Below are positions 61,201 to 64,000 of a DNA stretch of 64,000 nt, one piece after another (the first letter of the stretch is position 1; each line of letters begins with the position of its first letter). The stretch spans positions 124,001 to 188,000 of the forward strand of contig NZ_BOOO01000024.1 of NCBI RefSeq assembly GCF_016863275.1, written 5' to 3'. The position numbers and the translations under genes were made by a program. Below the pieces are notes generated by a model, which was given only the letters and a program-made list of their open reading frames with translations, was not told the DNA's origin and did no database searches. Source of the DNA: Planotetraspora mira (GTDB lineage Bacteria; Actinomycetota; Actinomycetes; Streptosporangiales; Streptosporangiaceae).

Positions 61201-61792
61201 CCTGGTGGGCGACCTCCAGTACGGCGCCGGGGTGCCGCTTGCCGAGGGCGGTCCAGGAGGTCACCGCGTGTGCCAGACCGGGCAGCCATCGTGTGACGGT
61301 GCGAGCGCCGCAGGCCGGAAGCAGCACGGCGGCCTCATGGTCTCCCCATCGGGCGTGGACGTCGGGTAGCAGGGCCTCCGCCAGTGCCTCACGTCGCCCA
61401 TGCAGGAGCGTCCGGTAAAGCGCCAGGCGCAGATCGAGCGGGGCGTCATCAAGAGCCGCGGCGGCTGCTTCGTCCGGGACGGGAAGAGTCCGCACGCCCC
61501 GCAGGGCCGCGCGGCGCAGATCCATGTCGGGCCCGGCCAGCACGTCTTCGATGAAGCCGATCTCTCTTCCCGCCATGGCCATGTGCAGTGCGGTTCGCGT
61601 CCCATATTCGCCCTCGGCGCACAGGTCATCGAGGAGAACGCGCAGGTAGGAGGTACCTGCCAGGCGCCGGGCATGCAGAGCCAGCTCGCGCATGCGGAGC
61701 GGATAGGGCAATGGATCGACGCGGGCCAGCAACTCGGCCGCGGAGATGATGACATCGTTCACCGGCTCGTGGGCCGGCTCGGTGGGCCTCAA
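58292..61792 (-). CDS. Large HEAT-like helical-repeat protein
   Basis: A 1166-aa cytoplasmic protein without catalytic motif. Alternating amphipathic helix pairs run over most of its length, best seen at ~700-960 (for example AARVTAIQAMGRIGGSLDRLVALADHEDTVPAEAALESMAG and VRVAVAGALRRMPEDPRALDALGAAADRYAG, shortened here to the motifs IQAMGRIGG and VAGALRRMPEDP). A basic linker (TRPGRGRRRQVRPQKERHR) splits the protein near residue 540. Similar long proteins occur in streptomycetes without assigned role; a scaffold is inferred. Start at 61792; GTG about 11 codons later (VNDVII) also possible. Confidence 0.75.
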   Translation of the reverse strand: MRPTEPAHEPVNDVIISAAELLARVDPLPYPLRMRELALHARRLAGTSYLRVLLDDLCAEGEYGTRTALHMAMAGREIGFIEDVLAGPDMDLRRAALRGVRTLPVPDEAAAAALDDAPLDLRLALYRTLLHGRREALAEALLPDVHARWGDHEAAVLLPACGARTVTRWLPGLAHAVTSWTALGKRHPGAVLEVAHQELSTGTPAWEWWRRCGAGVELAALAEPSRMLALLEEHELRHQAARLSPPVLNALFRTDSARIARMISHDTSWGWTGAALWLVRRMRARPESEILTLAPDSYRLDAFLRSLPPGRRGPVFDAIVRRRGGSTGLWAMHLLGVLPPERAALEARRMLQWHASVWHSARSRLDDPELPLKLTSYLPYEEASEALRRAAFTGDPRRRGLARTLLLECAARTGDRALFAALLADLARRTANEQDPLRHALLIALYGIAPRLLDDTCAEPLETLATHAAAARDSSAATQAALRRLAGRVLRHHDPGTSPALAAWALGVYEKLVVRHGAAGLGSPDPEPRTPPTRPGRGRRRQVRPQKERHRLDLVLRRGQEHDLFAVLRPCLRSARDRGEFGVAVALARVLGRRSWALGELQDDLRAAVRGAPEPIAREAAELWLAFPAGREERVLDLLREEPSAVVLPTVWRMVAERRTDLIHSLDMVLESRFATSPWVPPVRTGMAGRWTPAQRGLLRTWLTSIADDDRTPAAARVTAIQAMGRIGGSLDRLVALADHEDTVPAEAALESMAGADDPSRALSVLLGHARERSSPVIVASLARCCRMVPPSLLGPALERALTDSGGKVSLRKQVVRQLERNRPPGALDLLLRTWEDPGLHRDVRVAVAGALRRMPEDPRALDALGAAADRYAGELMLRTLFQARPVEFAPAARVAYADLIRRLLAAADSPGVRFRGAKAFAAWATWYQGGYQEIVTATGDPEAADGETATLVFLALLRTGTIRSETLDVLSRLAAAVPLEGRTTSMATPARDRVTKIAQHLAGMHSGESAIEPWQRGLSHDAVDVLAAEPLLLPEAVLIVKTALPAPVGTHAAVDPSALADGLCDLAEMLRDRPVLAAATAKELSSQRRYEKPVEPRTLLSSVRRLVDQGHLAANLLAVALTRVGGAHTDWAAEWRELLGELRASPDIEIRQEAWDVAVPETAIG

Positions 61793-62135
61793 CGGCCTGG
61801 GCGGAGAACGCCCTTTCCATCAGTCATGGCGACGATGGTGGCTGATCGCCCGCCTCTCCGCAAGCCGGGCGTCGGTGTTCGGGGTCCGCGACTTTGCCCT
61901 CGACGGCTCGATCGTCTCTTCTGACAGCGGTTTCTCCCGCGTGATCAGAGTCAGGGCCGGCGACACGACCATGATCCATCTCGCCGGAGTGCGCTCACTG
62001 GTGGCCGAGACGGGAGACGATCCCGCAGCGGCCGCCGTACCGATCGAATGGTTGCGCACGGCGGCCAGGCTGGTTTCCAGGGCGCAGTGAACGGCCACGC
62101 CGGGCCGTACGGACGTCGTGCTAGCGTCGCCGCTC
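61793..62135 (+). other. Gap between helical-repeat and cupin genes
   Basis: No confident gene. A plus-strand frame to 62090 could encode a short tail (MIHLAGVRSLVAETGDD ... WLRTAARLVSRAQ) starting at 61971-61976, but it lacks a ribosome-binding site and a known family. It may be a gene remnant. Confidence 0.35.
62122..62127 (+). promoter_or_regulatory. Leaderless-type -10 box before the cupin gene
   Basis: TAGCGT ends 8 bp before GTG 62136; no Shine-Dalgarno sequence is present. This is a common actinobacterial leaderless arrangement. Confidence 0.45.
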
Positions 62136-62579
62136 GTGGCGGAGAACGTGGTGGCGGATGACGCGGCGTTGACGAACGTGTACGTGGGCCGCGCGGACGT
62201 GGACGCGGCGGGTGATCGCGGCTGGCTGCTGGGGCACTTCAAGCCGCTTGGCGATGTGCGGCACAGCGAGGACGTCGAGATCAAGTGGGGCGTGCACCCG
62301 CGTGGGGACGAGCGCGCTCAGTGGGTGACCGGCGAGCACCGTACGGCGCTGCTGATACTGATCAGCGGCCGGTTCCGGGTGGAGTTGCCGGGACGCAGCG
62401 TGGTGCTCGCCGAGCAGGGCGACTACATCGTCTGGGGTCATGGCGTCGATCACTCGTGGCACGCGGAAGAGGAGTCGGTGGTGCTCACCGTTCGCTGGCC
62501 GTCCGTCGCGGGTTACGCGGCGCCGGCGCCCGACGCCGGGGGAGGTCAGCCGGCCCCGGGAGGGCACGCCGCAGGGTGA
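62136..62579 (+). CDS. Cupin-domain protein, often mislabelled signal peptidase I
   Basis: A 147-aa small beta-barrel protein. NVYVGRADVDAAGDRGWLLGHFKPLGD, EDVEIKWGVHPRGDERAQWVTGE, LLILISGRFRVELPGRSVVL and DYIVWGHGVDHSW form a cupin. Close homologues in streptomycetes are frequently labelled signal peptidase I, which the sequence does not support (no transmembrane helix, no Ser/Lys motifs). Function unknown; GTG 62118 is a second possible start. Confidence 0.78.
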   Translation: MAENVVADDAALTNVYVGRADVDAAGDRGWLLGHFKPLGDVRHSEDVEIKWGVHPRGDERAQWVTGEHRTALLILISGRFRVELPGRSVVLAEQGDYIVWGHGVDHSWHAEEESVVLTVRWPSVAGYAAPAPDAGGGQPAPGGHAAG

Positions 62580-62632
62580 CCGGCCGGGAACGGAGCCGGC
62601 CCGCCTTCTCGGGAAGACGGGCCGGACGCATG

Positions 62633-63079
62633 TCAGCCGCAGTGGACCTGGTAGCCGTGACCGGCGAAGCGCTCGCCGCCGTAGTCGAAGTAACCGCCCA
62701 CGTCGACGCACTCACCCCGGGCCGGGATGTAGATCGGGCCCGCCCATTGGTGGTAGTTCGCGTCGAGGCCGTCGTCGACGAACCCGGGGTAGGAGTACGT
62801 CGACAGCTGTACGTCGAGATGGTTGACCAGCCCCGACCAGGAGGCGATCGGCTTGGCGATGGCGCAGTTCTTGCCCGTCGAGCTGTTGTAGTACAGCGAG
62901 ACGTAGCCTCCGGTGCGGCTGGTGTTCAGTCCCTTGATCGGATAGGAGTCCAGGAACGCGTACCCGGATCCGCAGCTCGCCGAAGCGGCGGAGGCGGGCG
63001 CGCTGATCAGCGCGGGAGTCATGGCCAGGGCGAGCACCGCGGCGGCCCCGGTGACGGCGCGACGAGCAGACATCCTCAT
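62633..63079 (-). CDS. Secreted SapA-like (spore-associated) protein
   Basis: A 148-aa exported protein. A signal peptide ends near ISAPASAAS (residue ~33). The mature part CGSGYAFLDSYPIKG ... VSLYYNSSTGKNCAIAKP ... YAGP-like segment WAGPIYIPARGECVDVGGYFD with a terminal HCG resembles Streptomyces spore-associated protein A. Four cysteines allow two disulfides. ATG 63079 is used, with GAGG nine bases before it. It follows another secreted-protein gene on the same strand. Confidence 0.75.
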   Translation of the reverse strand: MRMSARRAVTGAAAVLALAMTPALISAPASAASASCGSGYAFLDSYPIKGLNTSRTGGYVSLYYNSSTGKNCAIAKPIASWSGLVNHLDVQLSTYSYPGFVDDGLDANYHQWAGPIYIPARGECVDVGGYFDYGGERFAGHGYQVHCG

Positions 63080-63126
63080 GGCAGGCATCCTCACGGCAGG
63101 CTTTTTCAGGGCGGGGATCGTGCGGC

Positions 63127-63579
63127 TCAGCAACGGACGCTCGTCCGGCCGAGGGGCTCACCGGTCTCGGGGAGCGGCCCGTAGCCGATCCAGCCGACGG
63201 CCACGGTGCAGTCCGACAGGGTGGCGGCACCCGACGACCACAGCTCGGTGAACTTGCCGCTGTTGCAGCGCACATCCTGGACGTGGTTGCCGGCGCCGGC
63301 CGCCGTCGTCGTCGCGATCGTGGTGCAGGCGTGCCACGAGCTGTGGCTGCTGCGGTAGCCCTCCCAGACGTACAGGTAGGCCCAGTTCTTGTTGCAGCCC
63401 TTGAACTGCTTGACCGAGGCGAACGTCTGGCCGCCCGTGGTGACATAGGCGGTCGTGCCGATCTGGGTCACGCTCGAGCACGAGGGGTTGGTCTCGGCGT
63501 GCGCCGGCCCGCTCAGCCCCAACACCAGGGGCAGGGCGATGATCCCGGCCCCGGCGGCCTTCGCGAGTCTTCTCTCCAC
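63127..63579 (-). CDS. Small secreted cysteine-containing protein
   Basis: A 150-aa exported protein of unknown family. Signal peptide to about residue 29 (ALPLVLGLSGPAHAE), then SCSSVTQIGTTAYVTTGG, FKGCNKNWAYLYVWEGYRSS, WHACTTIA, VRCNSGKF and SDCTVAVGW; six cysteines suggest disulfides. GTG 63579 is preferred over 63609 because AAAGGGA lies at the right distance before it. Probably co-transcribed with the SapA-like gene 47 bp downstream. Confidence 0.72.
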   Translation of the reverse strand: MERRLAKAAGAGIIALPLVLGLSGPAHAETNPSCSSVTQIGTTAYVTTGGQTFASVKQFKGCNKNWAYLYVWEGYRSSHSSWHACTTIATTTAAGAGNHVQDVRCNSGKFTELWSSGAATLSDCTVAVGWIGYGPLPETGEPLGRTSVRC

Positions 63580-63688
63580 GTTGCGATCCCTTTCGATTGA
63601 CAGCGCCACCTCACTGCGGCGGCGGCTGCCCGTCAGCGTGCCGAGGACCTCTGCACTCTCCCTGTACGGCCGGGCCTTACAAGCGAAG

Positions 63689-64000
63689 TCACAGGTCAGG
63701 GACCACTTGTACGTCGAAGAAGATGCCTCTGAGCTGCGGCAGGTAAGGGATGCCGCGATCGTCGACCATCTTCCAGAAGACCTTGCAGTGGACGCGCACG
63801 TCGGGAGCCACCACCGGGACCCGGACGAGCACGGACTGGCCGGGCTGGGTGTCCGGGATCCGCACGCGACGTGGCGAGTGGCACACGTCGGGCCCGTCCC
63901 ACGGCAGTTGCCTGTCCAGATAGCGGTCGTGCCAGAACACGCTGCCGCTGTTGGTGAGCTGCCACACCTTCTCGAACCGCGCGCCCTCCCGCACCTTCGT
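63689..64000 (-). CDS. NBR1-Ig-like domain protein, cut by the window end
   Basis: C-terminal ~103 residues of a protein that continues beyond the right edge (the frame is open to base 64000, reading TKVREGARFEKVWQL). The segment EKVWQLTNSGSVFWHDRYL ... RIPDTQPGQSVLVRVPVVAP matches the Ig-like fold first described in NBR1, which in actinobacteria occurs in C-terminal parts of regulators and surface proteins. The N-terminal part, and so the role, is not visible. Confidence 0.72.
   Translation of the reverse strand, partial: TKVREGARFEKVWQLTNSGSVFWHDRYLDRQLPWDGPDVCHSPRRVRIPDTQPGQSVLVRVPVVAPDVRVHCKVFWKMVDDRGIPYLPQLRGIFFDVQVVPDL

Noticed and set aside
61746-62090. 114-codon plus-strand gene
   Set aside because: It begins inside the opposite-strand helical-repeat gene, has no ribosome-binding site and no family; kept only as a possible remnant.

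Overview
The window is high-G+C DNA (visibly around 70 %, not counted) with dense genes, GTG starts, 1-4 nt start/stop overlaps, and families typical of mycelial actinobacteria: a mycothiol-type nitroreductase, F420-linked oxidoreductases, an ECF42 sigma factor with its DGPF partner, a SapA-like secreted protein and laminarin-degrading enzymes. Together with the selenocysteine machinery this suggests an actinomycete of the Streptosporangiales/Streptomyces type; the exact genus is inference. No rRNA, phage or transposase genes are seen.

Layout. 0-11.7 kb: the end of a kynureninase gene, a small zinc-finger regulator, a PPOX/F420-type oxidoreductase, an ECF42 sigma factor with its DGPF protein and a matching promoter, a tail-to-tail histidine kinase/response regulator pair, a PEP-mutase-like enzyme, a mycothiol-dependent nitroreductase homologue behind a SigR-like promoter, a pcaB-like lyase coupled to a nitronate monooxygenase, a GNAT enzyme, and a leaderless MarR gene with a small partner. 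11.8-25.2 kb: a selenium/C1 region. It holds a three-subunit formate dehydrogenase whose alpha subunit has an in-frame TGA read as selenocysteine, with a recognisable SECIS hairpin, then selD, tRNA-Sec(TCA), selA-selB and a glutathione-independent formaldehyde dehydrogenase. Together these could take formaldehyde through formate to CO2 and make the selenoprotein that does the second step. A secreted protein, an SDR and a LysR gene sit between the two selenium blocks.

25-36 kb: a TetR/FAD-monooxygenase pair, photolyase, cobyric acid synthase, and a two-component system divergent from an export operon (lipoprotein, membrane-fusion-like protein, ABC ATPase, FtsX-type permease, second lipoprotein). 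Both lipoprotein genes follow the same CTGACA-N5-CTSACA direct repeat, 23 bp before the ATG; the first copy appears frameshifted inside its signal peptide.

37-40 kb: the most unusual part. Two arrays of an imperfect 53-bp repeat (17 copies of a CGTGATCATGCAC core), each switching orientation in the middle, bracket an HD-domain gene and a DUF2786 gene. The exact 53-bp period is about five helical turns and is not a multiple of three. 40-64 kb: an APC transporter, lysA with an Lrp regulator, a histidine phosphatase, an aldehyde dehydrogenase with a GntR regulator, a GH16 and a GH55 beta-1,3-glucanase sharing a GAGAGCGCTCTC-type operator, a LysE exporter, an SRPBCC protein, two LLM (F420-type) oxidoreductases, a MOSC protein, an ADP-ribosylglycohydrolase next to a 1166-aa helical-repeat protein, a cupin, two small secreted proteins and the edge of an NBR1-Ig-like gene.
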